Shown one piece after another: positions 8,997-18,316 of a stretch of DNA of 64,000 bases. Numbering within the stretch: position 1 is the first letter of the stretch; every line of letters begins with the position of its first letter. Origin of the DNA: Taishania sp. (GTDB lineage Bacteria; Bacteroidota; Bacteroidia; Flavobacteriales_D; Crocinitomicaceae). Made by a program: the position numbers and the translations under genes. Below the pieces are notes generated by a model. That model saw only the letters and a list, made by a program, of their open reading frames with translations. It was not told the origin of the DNA and ran no database searches. The stretch covers positions 5,438 through 69,437 of the forward strand of contig JASLGM010000031.1 of NCBI GenBank assembly GCA_030150045.1. The letters are read 5' to 3'.

Positions 8997-10025
8997 ATGT
9001 CTAAATCATACATTACGAACATCATAAAAACAGTTTTACCTTTAGCAATTGGTATCTATTTGTTTTGGTTGTTTTTTAGTAGTATGAGTAAAGAGCATAT
9101 TGTCAGTTTTAAGAAAGCGTTTAGAGAAGCAAATTATTTCTACATCATCATCTCTTTACTTTTAGCCTGGGTTGCTTTATACGCAAGAGCAGAAAGATGG
9201 AAATACATGCTTGAACCAATGGGTTATACTTCCCCGTGGAAAAACAGATATCATGCTGTGATGATAGGATATCTTGTCAATTTCACTATACCTCGTTCGG
9301 GTGAGCCAACACGTTCTTTAATGTTACAACGTTCTGATAACATTCCCTTTTCAAAATCATTTGGAACAATTATTGCTGAGCGAGCGGTGGATTTAATAAT
9401 GCTAGCCAGTATTACCGGTATTACTTTACTTCTTGGATATAATGATTTGATTACCATTTTCCATTCAATAAAAAACGAGTTTGGAGATGAAGTAGTAAAT
9501 TCTTCAGATTATTCTTGGGTGAAATACATCGTCATTCTAGCCATAGGATTTCTCTTTGTCTTACTCCTTACAAAAAAAAACCTGCGAAATAAATTTATAC
9601 AATTTACTAGCGATGTATCAAAAGGTGTTTTATCTATTTTTAAAAGTAAAAGCCCCGGTGCATTTATTGGGTATACAGTATTGATCTGGTCTTGTTACTT
9701 AATTGAATTCATGATTCCTTTTTACTGTTGGGAAGAAACTTCAAACGTTCCACTTAGTGGTATGTTGATTGCATTTGTAGCAGGTTCAGTAGGTATCACT
9801 TTTACAAATGGAGGAATAGGGGTTTACCCAATGTTAGTTGGGATGGTTGTTGCTTTTTACCTAAAGACAGAAAATCCAACGGACGCAGAAGGAATAGGAA
9901 AAGCTTTAGGAATGATTGTTTGGTCTGCACAAACTATGCTTATGATTATTCTTGGATTACTCTCATTAATGTTACTCCCTAAAAATTATAAAACAGATGG
10001 AAAAATCTATCAATCGAATCGATAA
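8997..10025 (+). CDS. UPF0104 / lysylphosphatidylglycerol synthase transmembrane-domain protein
   Basis: A 342-residue inner-membrane protein with about eight hydrophobic segments, the first at residues 10-28. It shows family features such as RAERWKYML, the YLVNFTIPRSGEPTRSLML segment and GGIGVYPMLVGMVVAFYL. This is the membrane (flippase-like) part of the MprF/AglD superfamily without the soluble aminoacyl-transferase domain. The transported or modified lipid is not known. It sits 2 bases after panD and overlaps the following heptose adenylyltransferase gene by 29 bases, a gene order I recognise from flavobacteria. Confidence 0.85.
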   Translation: MSKSYITNIIKTVLPLAIGIYLFWLFFSSMSKEHIVSFKKAFREANYFYIIISLLLAWVALYARAERWKYMLEPMGYTSPWKNRYHAVMIGYLVNFTIPRSGEPTRSLMLQRSDNIPFSKSFGTIIAERAVDLIMLASITGITLLLGYNDLITIFHSIKNEFGDEVVNSSDYSWVKYIVILAIGFLFVLLLTKKNLRNKFIQFTSDVSKGVLSIFKSKSPGAFIGYTVLIWSCYLIEFMIPFYCWEETSNVPLSGMLIAFVAGSVGITFTNGGIGVYPMLVGMVVAFYLKTENPTDAEGIGKALGMIVWSAQTMLMIILGLLSLMLLPKNYKTDGKIYQSNR

Positions 10026-10524
10026 TTTATACAATAAAATTGTTGGTTTAGAAGAAGCCGTACGAAGAGTTGGAATTTGGAGAAATGCTGGTTTAAAGGT
10101 AGGTTTTACAAATGGATGCTTTGATATTCTTCATCAAGGTCATGTCATCTACTTAAATCAAGCGGCTGATAAAGTAAATCGTCTAATTGTTGCAATAAAC
10201 AGTGATGACTCAGTAAAAAGACTTGAAAAAGGCGACAACCGTCCTATCAATAATGAAACTGCTCGTCAATTGGTTATGGCAGGTATTAGCGTTGCTGATA
10301 TTGTTATTATTTTCAATGAAGACACTCCATTAAAATTAATCAAAACATTACTCCCTGATGTTGTCATTAAGGGTGGCGATTATGATTCAACAGAACGAGA
10401 AATAACAAGTAAATCTTACATTGTGGGTGCAGATGTCATGGATTCAACAGGAGGAGAAGTAGCCACCATACCTTTTGTAGATGGCTTTTCCACGACAACG
10501 ATCATTAATCAACTAAAAAAATAG
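9997..10524 (+). CDS. rfaE2: D-glycero-beta-D-manno-heptose 1-phosphate adenylyltransferase
   Basis: Transfers AMP to heptose-1-phosphate, giving ADP-heptose for the LPS inner core. The 175-residue cytidylyltransferase-like protein has the nucleotide-binding motif GCFDILHQGH, with His46-x2-His49. Also visible are AINSDDSVKRLEKG and VIKGGDYDSTEREI, and it ends DGFSTTTIINQL. It corresponds to the C-terminal domain of HldE as a stand-alone enzyme; the kinase partner is not in the window. It starts inside the end of the upstream membrane-protein gene. A strong hairpin terminator follows. Confidence 0.95.
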   Translation: MEKSINRIDNLYNKIVGLEEAVRRVGIWRNAGLKVGFTNGCFDILHQGHVIYLNQAADKVNRLIVAINSDDSVKRLEKGDNRPINNETARQLVMAGISVADIVIIFNEDTPLKLIKTLLPDVVIKGGDYDSTEREITSKSYIVGADVMDSTGGEVATIPFVDGFSTTTIINQLKK

Positions 10525-10528
10525 TTAT

Positions 10529-12052
10529 TTAATTTATTAAGCTAACGCCCGTCATCTCGATGGGCTTTTTTATTTTTAGAATATCTAGAATTGTGGGAGC
10601 AACATCAGCTAATATCCCATCTCTTAGAGTTATCTCACTATCAGCTGTAATTAAAACAACAGGAACTGGATTTATTGAATGTGCTGTATTTGGAGTTCCA
10701 TCTGGATTAAGCGCATAGTCTGCATTTCCGTGATCTGCAATAATAATCAATTCATATCCTTCTTCAGAAGCCGTAAGTACAATTTCTCTTAAACAATTAT
10801 CCACTGTTTCAACGGCTTTAATTATTGCATTATAATTGCCCGTATGACCAACCATGTCAGGATTGGCAAAATTCAAACAAAAAAAATGAGGTTTATTGAT
10901 TTTCATTTCTGCTATGACATTAGTCATAATTTCTTTAGCGCTCATTTCTGGTTGCAAATCATAGGTTGCAACTTTTGGTGAAGGACAAAGAATTCTATTT
11001 TCATTTTCAAATGGTAGTTCTCTTCCCCCATTAAAAAAGAAAGTAACATGCGGATACTTTTCTGTTTCCGCAATTCTCAATTGTTTTTTACCGTTATTAG
11101 ACAAAACCTCACCTAAAGTATTACTTAAATTTTCCTTTCCAAAAACAACTTTTATATTTGAAAAGGAATCATCATAACTCGTAAAAGTTACCATCTCAAT
11201 ATTTAAAGCATTCATTCCATATTCAGGTAAATTTTTTTGACACAAAGCAGTGACGATCTCTCTAGGCCTATCCGTTCTGAAATTAAACGATATAACCGTA
11301 TCACCCTCTTCAATTCTTGCGATTGGCACTCCTTCTTTAGTAAGTATTATGGGACTAATAAATTCATCTGTAATCCCTTCATTATAACAAGTCCTTATTG
11401 CCTTCAAAAGATCTGAAGAATACTCCCCTTTATTTCCAACCATAGCTTCGTAGGCAATCTTTACTCTTTCCCACCTATTATCCCTATCCATTGCAAAATA
11501 GCGGCCAATCACTGTAGCAATTTCACCAATTGATTCTTTTAGATGTAATTGAAGTTTTTCCAAAGAATCTAATCCTGATTTAGGATCACAATCCCTTCCA
11601 TCGGTAAAAGCATGAATAAATACATTGTCCTTTGCACCAAGAGATTTAGCTAAGTCACATAACGCATGTAAATGGGCTTGAGAGCTATGAACTCCACCTT
11701 CAGAAACTAACCCCATGAAGTGTAACTTACGCCCTTCAGAGATAGCTTTCTTTATGCTTTGAACTAAGACTTCGTTGTCAAAGAAAGTTTTTTCTCTAAT
11801 CGCCTTATTTATTCTTGTAAGTTCTTGGTATACAATTCTACCAGCCCCTATATTCAGATGACCTACTTCAGAATTTCCCATTTGCCCTTCCGGCAAACCT
11901 ACTTTCTCTCCGAAAGTCGTAAGAGTTGCATTAGGATAATTCTCTATTATTTCCTTCATACATGGTGTTTTCGCATTTGATATAGCATCAGATACGCTAC
12001 CATCACCGATTCCCCAGCCATCTAAAATAATTAATCCAATGTGTTTTTCCAT
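10529..12052 (-). CDS. gpmI: 2,3-bisphosphoglycerate-independent phosphoglycerate mutase
   Basis: Interconverts 3- and 2-phosphoglycerate in glycolysis, using manganese and a phosphoserine intermediate. The 507-residue protein shows the alkaline-phosphatase-superfamily metal site IILDGWGIGD (Asp11) and the phosphoserine motif QMGNSEVGH (Ser61). It also has FIHAFTDGRDCDP, FRTDRPREI, NPDMVGHTGN and IADHGNADY, so all metal ligands seem present. It starts 1 base after the upstream histidine kinase, apparently as the last gene of a five-gene minus-strand run. Confidence 0.97.
   Translation of the reverse strand: MEKHIGLIILDGWGIGDGSVSDAISNAKTPCMKEIIENYPNATLTTFGEKVGLPEGQMGNSEVGHLNIGAGRIVYQELTRINKAIREKTFFDNEVLVQSIKKAISEGRKLHFMGLVSEGGVHSSQAHLHALCDLAKSLGAKDNVFIHAFTDGRDCDPKSGLDSLEKLQLHLKESIGEIATVIGRYFAMDRDNRWERVKIAYEAMVGNKGEYSSDLLKAIRTCYNEGITDEFISPIILTKEGVPIARIEEGDTVISFNFRTDRPREIVTALCQKNLPEYGMNALNIEMVTFTSYDDSFSNIKVVFGKENLSNTLGEVLSNNGKKQLRIAETEKYPHVTFFFNGGRELPFENENRILCPSPKVATYDLQPEMSAKEIMTNVIAEMKINKPHFFCLNFANPDMVGHTGNYNAIIKAVETVDNCLREIVLTASEEGYELIIIADHGNADYALNPDGTPNTAHSINPVPVVLITADSEITLRDGILADVAPTILDILKIKKPIEMTGVSLIN
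10547..10576 (+). terminator. intrinsic terminator after rfaE2, inside the 3' end of gpmI
   Basis: A 7-bp stem (GCCCGTC with GATGGGC, one G-T pair) and 5-base loop, 10547-10565, are followed by TTTTTTATTTTT. It ends the plus-strand pan operon, although it lies within the last codons of the convergent gpmI gene. Confidence 0.8.
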
Positions 12053-12053
12053 T

Positions 12054-12938
12054 TCAAATTGTTATTTCAAAAATTGATCCTTTTGGTTTGTTGGCAATAT
12101 ATTTTATTGTTCCGTTATGTAAATGAAGAAATTCAAATACAATAAAAAGGCCCAATCCTGAACCTTTCTGGGTACGAGTTTCTTCATTCCCTATACGATA
12201 GAATTTTTTAAAGATGTTTTTCGTTTGATCAATAGGCACTCCTATACCGTTATCTTTTACAATTATATATAGTTTTTCGGAAAGTAATAATTCAACTTCA
12301 ATTAATGGATCTACAGTTGTATATTTAATAGCATTTTCTATCAAATTATTTAATACTGTTTCAACAATAAATGGATCTATTGAATAATAAACATCATTAG
12401 GAATTTTTGTTTGGAAAGAAATTTCATGATATTGTTTACTATATCTTTCAATAATTTGATTCAAATATTTAGAAACATTAACCTCATCTTTATGTAAAAC
12501 TAACCTTCTATTTTCAAGCCTAGATGCATTAAGAATATTGTTTATCAATTGTTCAAGTTGCCCATTTTGCTCTAAAGCTTTCTCAATTATTTCCTGTTGT
12601 TTGACAATTGAAAGTTGATGCTTTTGTAAAGTTTGAAGATAGAGTTTATTACTTGCTAAGGGAGTTTTTAATTCATGTGTTACAGAAAGTAAAAAGTTAT
12701 TTTGATTTCTAGAAAACACGAGATCTTTTTTTATATTTTTTTGAATTCTAATAATACCTAACACCAAAATAAGGAGAAACACTGCCCCTTCCCCAATGAT
12801 CATAAGTGTTTTCATTAATGCTACTTCTTGAACATTAACCTGATGATTGAGTTGATTAATGTAATAACCCCACCATACAAATTGAACGATAACATAAGCA
12901 CTCAATAAATAAAACAATAGAGTTGTTGACTTTTTCAT
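12054..12938 (-). CDS. sensor histidine kinase (orphan)
   Basis: A 294-residue membrane kinase. Two transmembrane segments (about residues 7-25 and 45-64) enclose a very short loop of about 20 residues, so there is little periplasmic sensing domain. The dimerisation box is LLSVTHELKTPLAS, with the phospho-acceptor His88. The ATPase domain has NLIENAIKYT (N box), KDNGIGVP (G1) and GSGLGLFIV (G2). No response regulator is adjacent. Its start overlaps the stop of the amidohydrolase gene by one base (TAATG-type), and gpmI follows by one base. Confidence 0.93.
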   Translation of the reverse strand: MKKSTTLLFYLLSAYVIVQFVWWGYYINQLNHQVNVQEVALMKTLMIIGEGAVFLLILVLGIIRIQKNIKKDLVFSRNQNNFLLSVTHELKTPLASNKLYLQTLQKHQLSIVKQQEIIEKALEQNGQLEQLINNILNASRLENRRLVLHKDEVNVSKYLNQIIERYSKQYHEISFQTKIPNDVYYSIDPFIVETVLNNLIENAIKYTTVDPLIEVELLLSEKLYIIVKDNGIGVPIDQTKNIFKKFYRIGNEETRTQKGSGLGLFIVFEFLHLHNGTIKYIANKPKGSIFEITI

Positions 12939-14230
12939 TATTTCTTGTTTTTCTCAGCAGTCCCGGATTCATACTTTTTCTTGTACTTATGATAAAGATC
13001 TATTTGCCTATTTTGTAAATTTACCCATTTCCCGTTTATCATTGCTAATACAACTTTATTTGTCCTCATATCTAGCGCATTACCTTCAGACACAAACAAT
13101 GTAGCTGATTTCCCTACTTCTACAGATCCTATTCGTTTTTCACACCCCATAATTTTAGCAACATTATAGCTTATACTAGCGATAGCTTGCTCTTCTGTCA
13201 GTCCATATGCTTGTGCAGTACCCGCTAAAAATGGTAAGTTTCTACTTTCGGTTGCTTCCATATCCCCTTCATTCTGAATACAAAACAAAACCCCTTCCGC
13301 TTGAAGTTTAGCTGCAAGCATATAAGTTTGATGAATAGGATCATCTTCGCGTAAAGGAAGGCTGTGTGGACGCATAAGCATTACTGATATTTTTGCATCT
13401 TTTAATTTCCTTGCAAAAAAGTGAGCGTCATACCCCCCAATAATAACGCCATTTTTTATCTGAAAATGTAGGCAGAAATCAATTACATCGTTTATTTCTT
13501 GCATCCCATCCGCCCTAAAGTACACTCTTTTCTCGTCATGAAACACGCCTTGCATTGCTTCAAATCTTTGATCTTTTTCTGTCTTTTTATCTGTCAAATA
13601 AGCTTTTGACGCTTGAAAAAATGCGTATAAGGATTCCTTTTCTTTTAAATATGTAGAACTAATGAAATTGTCTCCCTCTTTTTTAAACTGTATAGATGAA
13701 GGCCAGTTAATATGAATCCCCTCATCTTTTACAATTGTTGCATCTTGCCAGTTCCAACCATCTAGATACATGAGTGATGAACTACCAGCAATTTTGCCTC
13801 CACGTGGGGTAACTTGGGCGCTCAACACCCCATTCAATCGTACTGTTTTTATCACCTCACTTTCAACATTAAATGCAATTTGAGCCCTAACATGAGGGTT
13901 AAACGTTCCAACTTCTAAAAAATCATTAGTCGCATGGACGGCCTCTATTTCAGTCAATCCAAGTGTTGAATTTCCCGCAATAAATCCAGGGTATACATGC
14001 TTTCCCTTAAGATCAATAATTGTATCCCAATCCGATACTGAATAACTAAATGCTAAATTATTCTTAACTAAGATAATTTTTTCCTTTTCTATACCAACAG
14101 CGGCATTAGCAATCACTTCTCCATTACCAATATGGAGGAATCCATTTTTTAACAAAGTCTTTTGCCCTAACAAAGAAAGTGAAGAGCATAAGAAAACCAA
14201 AGCGAAATATATACTTTTCATAGCTTTCAA
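12938..14230 (-). CDS. exported amidohydrolase-like protein lacking the metal-binding HxH
   Basis: A 430-residue protein with a signal peptide (SIYFALVFLCSSLSLLGQ). It has the fold markers of the amidohydrolase superfamily: an N-terminal beta-sandwich, GKHVYPGFI where PGFIDxHxH is expected, and a C-terminal LTEEQAIASISYNVAKIMG and IGSVEVGKSATLFV. After PGFI the sequence reads AGNSTLG, so the two metal-ligand histidines are missing. Catalysis is therefore doubtful. It overlaps the upstream 994-residue protein by 4 bases, and the two probably act together outside the cytoplasm. Confidence 0.85.
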   Translation of the reverse strand: MKAMKSIYFALVFLCSSLSLLGQKTLLKNGFLHIGNGEVIANAAVGIEKEKIILVKNNLAFSYSVSDWDTIIDLKGKHVYPGFIAGNSTLGLTEIEAVHATNDFLEVGTFNPHVRAQIAFNVESEVIKTVRLNGVLSAQVTPRGGKIAGSSSLMYLDGWNWQDATIVKDEGIHINWPSSIQFKKEGDNFISSTYLKEKESLYAFFQASKAYLTDKKTEKDQRFEAMQGVFHDEKRVYFRADGMQEINDVIDFCLHFQIKNGVIIGGYDAHFFARKLKDAKISVMLMRPHSLPLREDDPIHQTYMLAAKLQAEGVLFCIQNEGDMEATESRNLPFLAGTAQAYGLTEEQAIASISYNVAKIMGCEKRIGSVEVGKSATLFVSEGNALDMRTNKVVLAMINGKWVNLQNRQIDLYHKYKKKYESGTAEKNKK

Positions 14231-17211
14231 TGTGAGTTGTGATTTGTCGTCCCTTCTTCTCCTAATGTATTACAATGAAAGAATTTTGGTTCTACAAGGT
14301 TATACATCTTACCCTTATCTCCATTTCTTTGATTAACATCTAAGATTTTACTAATAATCCTTGCTTTTTCTTTATCGTTTTGAATTTGTAATTTCAGGTC
14401 TTCAACGCGACTATAGAAAGGAATTCCATCAATAAAGACTCTTTCTGGATATGCGTTTATAGATAATGGATTCGTATTCCACAGCACTAAATCAGCATCT
14501 TTACCTATCTTTATACTTCCAACTTTATCATCAATATGCAATAATTTAGCTGGATTTAATGTTACCAACTTCCATGCTTCTATCTCAGTCATTCCCCCGT
14601 ATTTAATTGCTTTCGCTGCTTCTTGATTGAGTCTACGCCCCATCTCTGCATCATCAGAATTAATAGCAACTAAAACCCCTTGTTCATGTAATAAACTAGC
14701 GTTATGAGGAATTGCATCCATTACCTCATATTTATAAGCCCACCAATCTGAAAAAGTTGACGCTCCTGTTTGATGCTTTTTTAATTCTCCAGCTATTTTA
14801 TAACCTTCAAGAATATGCGTCAATGTATTTACTTTAAATCCAAAGGAATCTGCCACTTTTAGTAACATCAGTATTTCTGATTGAATATAAGAATGACAAG
14901 TAATATGTCGTTTACCTTCCAAAATTTCAACCAATACTTCTAACTCTAAATCAACGCCTACATTGTTGTTTTTAACAGTTTTACTTGCCTGATATTTTTT
15001 TGCTCTAGAAAAAGCATCTATCAGCACCTGCTCTACCCCCATTCGTGTTTGTGGAAATCTAGAGCCATCTCCCCAATTGGTTTGTTTAACATTTTCACCT
15101 AATGCAAATTTGATGAATTTTGGTGCATCTCTATATAACATTTGCTCTGGAGAATAACCCCACTTCAATTTTATTAATGCAGACTGTCCACCAATTGTAT
15201 TCGCTGACCCATGTAACAATTGCGCAGTAGTAACACCTCCTGCCAACTGACGATATATATTAATATCATCATTTCTAACCACATCAGCAATGGAAACTTC
15301 ACTTGTTACAGATTGACTTCCTTCATTTACCCCTTTTGATATTGCAATATGAGAATGTTCGTCTATTATTCCAGACGTAAGAAACATTCCATTACCTTCA
15401 ATCACCTCTGTTTCTAAAGGTAATTTAGGTTGTTCGCCACCAACATAATGTATTTTTCCTTCTTTCACAAGAACATATCCATTACTAATATTTCCTTCGA
15501 CTTCATTTGTCCAAATTGTCACATTTTTAAACAAAATATTTTTTACTGTTGGTAATTCTACTTTTCCAAAAGCCATGTTTGGAAACCATAAATTCTTTGC
15601 AACTAGAGTGTCTAGCTTTATTGTTTCCGATTTCGTTTCAGCTTGAGTCTTCTTTTGCTTAATTGCAGTCCATCTTATCCAAGAGCCACTGGGGCTTGTT
15701 CCTTCTCCTTCAAACACTCCCATCTTAGGAACAAATTTACCATGTAAAATAAAATGTCCTCTTTGATCATCTGTTGAATCAGCTATCACAAAATGCATAT
15801 CCAACCCGTCAATATTAATTTTTACATTTTCATATACTTTTTTCGGCGCATCTAATCTTTTCACTTCGTACACCTTGCTGTCTTTTTTTAATATCTCAAC
15901 AACATATTGCTTGTTTTCTAAATTGAAATTATATTTTCCCTCAAGATTAATAATTGATCTAGGATTAATACTTTCTCTTACACCATTATTAAATACTTCA
16001 ACAACTTCAGCCTCTTGACTTAGTGGATTTGAAGAGTAAACGGTGAAAAAAGCTTTTTTTCCAGGCTCTATAGTTCCATATTCCTTTTCTATCCCTAACC
16101 ATTTTGCTGGTGTTTCTGTTAATGCTTTTAAAACTTCCATTGGAGTTAATCCATGCTTAATCGTTTCTCGTATAGCATTCCAAAAATCCTTTACCGAATC
16201 AATTCCTGAACTTGATAAAGCGATTGCCACTCCTTCTTTATTTAAAATATAAGCATTTGTAGGGGCCATTTCCCAGTCTTTCAATTCGCTTAAAGGAATA
16301 TATTGATTAACATATGGATCACTAACGTTTAAAGTCTTAGGATAATTTAATGGTAAAACCATTTTTACACCACTTCCTTTTAGCTCATCCACACATTTAT
16401 ATGCGTCTCCTGCTCCAATGGCCATCCAGTTCAGCCCAAATTCATCAGCGATTTTCTTAGCTCTTAAAACCTCTAACGAGGAAGTCACTCTAAATAATAT
16501 AGGCGTTGTTTTTATTGCTAATTGCAATGCATCATAGGAAAGATTCAAATTATTAGTTGTAGAATGGTGTTTCGCATCCAATAATGTTTGTCGGATCAGA
16601 GCAATGCTCCCCATTTGTGAAGAAGGATAAAGTTGTTTAGACGATCCTTTCTCAAACGAAAATGAAACTCCAACACTTGACTTTAAAATTGTATTTTCTT
16701 CTTGTGGGGCATATAAAGATCTCATATATCCTTGTCCAGCAATTATTCCATCATTAGGGGCATTCAATAGCAAGCCAAATCCCTTATTAGCCCATAGTTG
16801 AACATCTAATTGATCTTGATAATGATAATCTACAGCCTTTACCTCTGGCTTAATCGCGGCATTCCAACTATATTCCGCAGTTCTATTCGAATTAGATTTA
16901 ATATCTATCGCCATTCCTTTAAAAGAAACAACTCGATTTACTTCAATAAATGAAGGTAGTATCACTAAACCTTCACAATCAACTTCAATATATTTACCTG
17001 TCTTAATTGGTGAATTCCCGACCTCTTTAATGATTCCATTTTCAACTACGATTGTTGCTTTTTGAATCATTTTTGAACTTGAAACAAAAACAGTTGCATT
17101 CTTAAAAATATAATTACTTGAGGTAGAAGGAGCAACTCCATTTATTGGTCTGTCTTGTCCAAACAAAAAAGTGCTACATATGATGAAGCACGATAAAATA
17201 ATCTCCCGCAT
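14227..17211 (-). CDS. exported tandem amidohydrolase protein (degenerate N-terminal and intact C-terminal module)
   Basis: A 994-residue exported protein (signal peptide IILSCFIICSTFLFGQ) with two amidohydrolase modules joined by a linker. The N-terminal module (about residues 30-415) has GLVILPSFIEVNRVVS with no HxH, and SSG where the catalytic SDxxE is expected, so it looks inactive. The C-terminal module (about 560-960) has IIDEHSHIAI (HxH), THILEGYK and AINSDDAE, consistent with a working metal site like that of imidazolonepropionase-type enzymes. Family members of about 1000 residues are common in Bacteroidota and their substrate is not known. It overlaps the downstream partner gene by 4 bases and follows a lipoprotein gene by 18 bases. 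Confidence 0.87.
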   Translation of the reverse strand: MREIILSCFIICSTFLFGQDRPINGVAPSTSSNYIFKNATVFVSSSKMIQKATIVVENGIIKEVGNSPIKTGKYIEVDCEGLVILPSFIEVNRVVSFKGMAIDIKSNSNRTAEYSWNAAIKPEVKAVDYHYQDQLDVQLWANKGFGLLLNAPNDGIIAGQGYMRSLYAPQEENTILKSSVGVSFSFEKGSSKQLYPSSQMGSIALIRQTLLDAKHHSTTNNLNLSYDALQLAIKTTPILFRVTSSLEVLRAKKIADEFGLNWMAIGAGDAYKCVDELKGSGVKMVLPLNYPKTLNVSDPYVNQYIPLSELKDWEMAPTNAYILNKEGVAIALSSSGIDSVKDFWNAIRETIKHGLTPMEVLKALTETPAKWLGIEKEYGTIEPGKKAFFTVYSSNPLSQEAEVVEVFNNGVRESINPRSIINLEGKYNFNLENKQYVVEILKKDSKVYEVKRLDAPKKVYENVKINIDGLDMHFVIADSTDDQRGHFILHGKFVPKMGVFEGEGTSPSGSWIRWTAIKQKKTQAETKSETIKLDTLVAKNLWFPNMAFGKVELPTVKNILFKNVTIWTNEVEGNISNGYVLVKEGKIHYVGGEQPKLPLETEVIEGNGMFLTSGIIDEHSHIAISKGVNEGSQSVTSEVSIADVVRNDDINIYRQLAGGVTTAQLLHGSANTIGGQSALIKLKWGYSPEQMLYRDAPKFIKFALGENVKQTNWGDGSRFPQTRMGVEQVLIDAFSRAKKYQASKTVKNNNVGVDLELEVLVEILEGKRHITCHSYIQSEILMLLKVADSFGFKVNTLTHILEGYKIAGELKKHQTGASTFSDWWAYKYEVMDAIPHNASLLHEQGVLVAINSDDAEMGRRLNQEAAKAIKYGGMTEIEAWKLVTLNPAKLLHIDDKVGSIKIGKDADLVLWNTNPLSINAYPERVFIDGIPFYSRVEDLKLQIQNDKEKARIISKILDVNQRNGDKGKMYNLVEPKFFHCNTLGEEGTTNHNSH

Positions 17212-17229
17212 GGGTTAATTTATTAAAGG

Positions 17230-17838
17230 TCAATTACTACTTTTAGGTTTAAAGGATCGGATAGATTTGGCCATTAACTCAATGATTGGTTTTTCTACAC
17301 CTTCATCTTTACTTCTAATTTCAAAATTAATTCCATTAATATTTCTAATACCATAAACGTGATACGAAACATGTTCTATACCTACTCCGTGTGGCGCATT
17401 TGCTTTCCCTCTTACCTTTAGCTTTTGCTCATAGACGATTAAATCTTCTTCTTCTACTAAATAATGGATATCATAAAACGAAAAGTTAGAAAGTTTTTGC
17501 TTTTGTTTTTCTACAAGCATTGCATTATCTCCATAATCCTCTATATGAAGATGAAAACTTGGTCCAACGCTAATATCCCAATAAAAATCAGACTCTTTAT
17601 GTTCGACCTCTGGTTTTGTAGATGCTCCAATATTAGCTGTCTCATCTGGTAACATAATGGTCGCTGGAATTTCATATTCAGACAAGTCAAAACCTTGAAA
17701 TTCATAATAGTCTTCACTTTCATCTTTAATTTCCTCAACATCAGAATTCCTACATGAATTAATAGAAAATGCTAAGCCTATCCACATAAAAACAGTGAAT
17801 AAAAGAGTTGTTTTTCCAGAAAACCGATTCATTTTCAT
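17230..17838 (-). CDS. lipoprotein of unknown function
   Basis: The start is set at the ATG at 17838 (MKMNRFSG); a GTG two codons upstream is also possible. A hydrophobic stretch TLLFTVFMWIGLAFSI leads to the lipobox INSC, so a lipid-anchored protein of about 200 residues is expected, with an acidic region just after the Cys. No motif is recognised. It is the first gene of the run leading to the amidohydrolase proteins, the orphan kinase and gpmI. Periplasmic or outer-membrane location is inferred. Confidence 0.65.
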   Translation of the reverse strand: MKMNRFSGKTTLLFTVFMWIGLAFSINSCRNSDVEEIKDESEDYYEFQGFDLSEYEIPATIMLPDETANIGASTKPEVEHKESDFYWDISVGPSFHLHIEDYGDNAMLVEKQKQKLSNFSFYDIHYLVEEEDLIVYEQKLKVRGKANAPHGVGIEHVSYHVYGIRNINGINFEIRSKDEGVEKPIIELMAKSIRSFKPKSSN

Positions 17839-17901
17839 TATCACGCGAAGTTGCGATTAAACAAATATAATTAATAGTTGATGTGTTTGTTAACAATCTA
17901 G

Positions 17902-18312
17902 CTATTTTATTAGCACACCCATTCTTCCAAGTAAAGGTATTTCAATCATATTTTCATCTTTTACAATTTGAGGGTTAAACACAAATTTTTTATCATGCAT
18001 TACCTCGTCCATCCAAAAGCTTAAAAGAAACTCATTAGTCAAATGGAAAACGTCTTCCATTATTGGTTCTAACTTAGCAGCTTCGTTAGGCAACATCAAC
18101 TCGAGGCAATGTCTTAAAGTAGACGTTCTAACTGTCTCACTCGTTGCCGGGTCAACACCATATCCTTTACTAGTAACAATAATCCCCTCGATAATATCTT
18201 CTCTGTAATTAATCAAATAAACATTGTAACCTATTTCTCCATTTTCAAGTTCATCTTTTACAATTGCAATGCCAACATTCTCTACTTTGGGTCCTAAAAT
18301 ACTCTCCTTCAT
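17902..18312 (-). CDS. conserved small cytoplasmic protein, unknown function
   Basis: A 136-residue protein with no signal peptide or membrane segment. It has ENVGIAIVKDE near the start, a central VDPATSETVRTSTLRHCLE segment and FLLSFWMDEVMHDKKFVF near the end. I recognise it only as the type of short conserved protein found in flavobacterial genomes and know no activity for it. It starts 4 bases after the serine hydrolase gene and ends the minus-strand group with lipB and the isomerase. Confidence 0.65.
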   Translation of the reverse strand: MKESILGPKVENVGIAIVKDELENGEIGYNVYLINYREDIIEGIIVTSKGYGVDPATSETVRTSTLRHCLELMLPNEAAKLEPIMEDVFHLTNEFLLSFWMDEVMHDKKFVFNPQIVKDENMIEIPLLGRMGVLIK

Positions 18313-18316
18313 GTTA

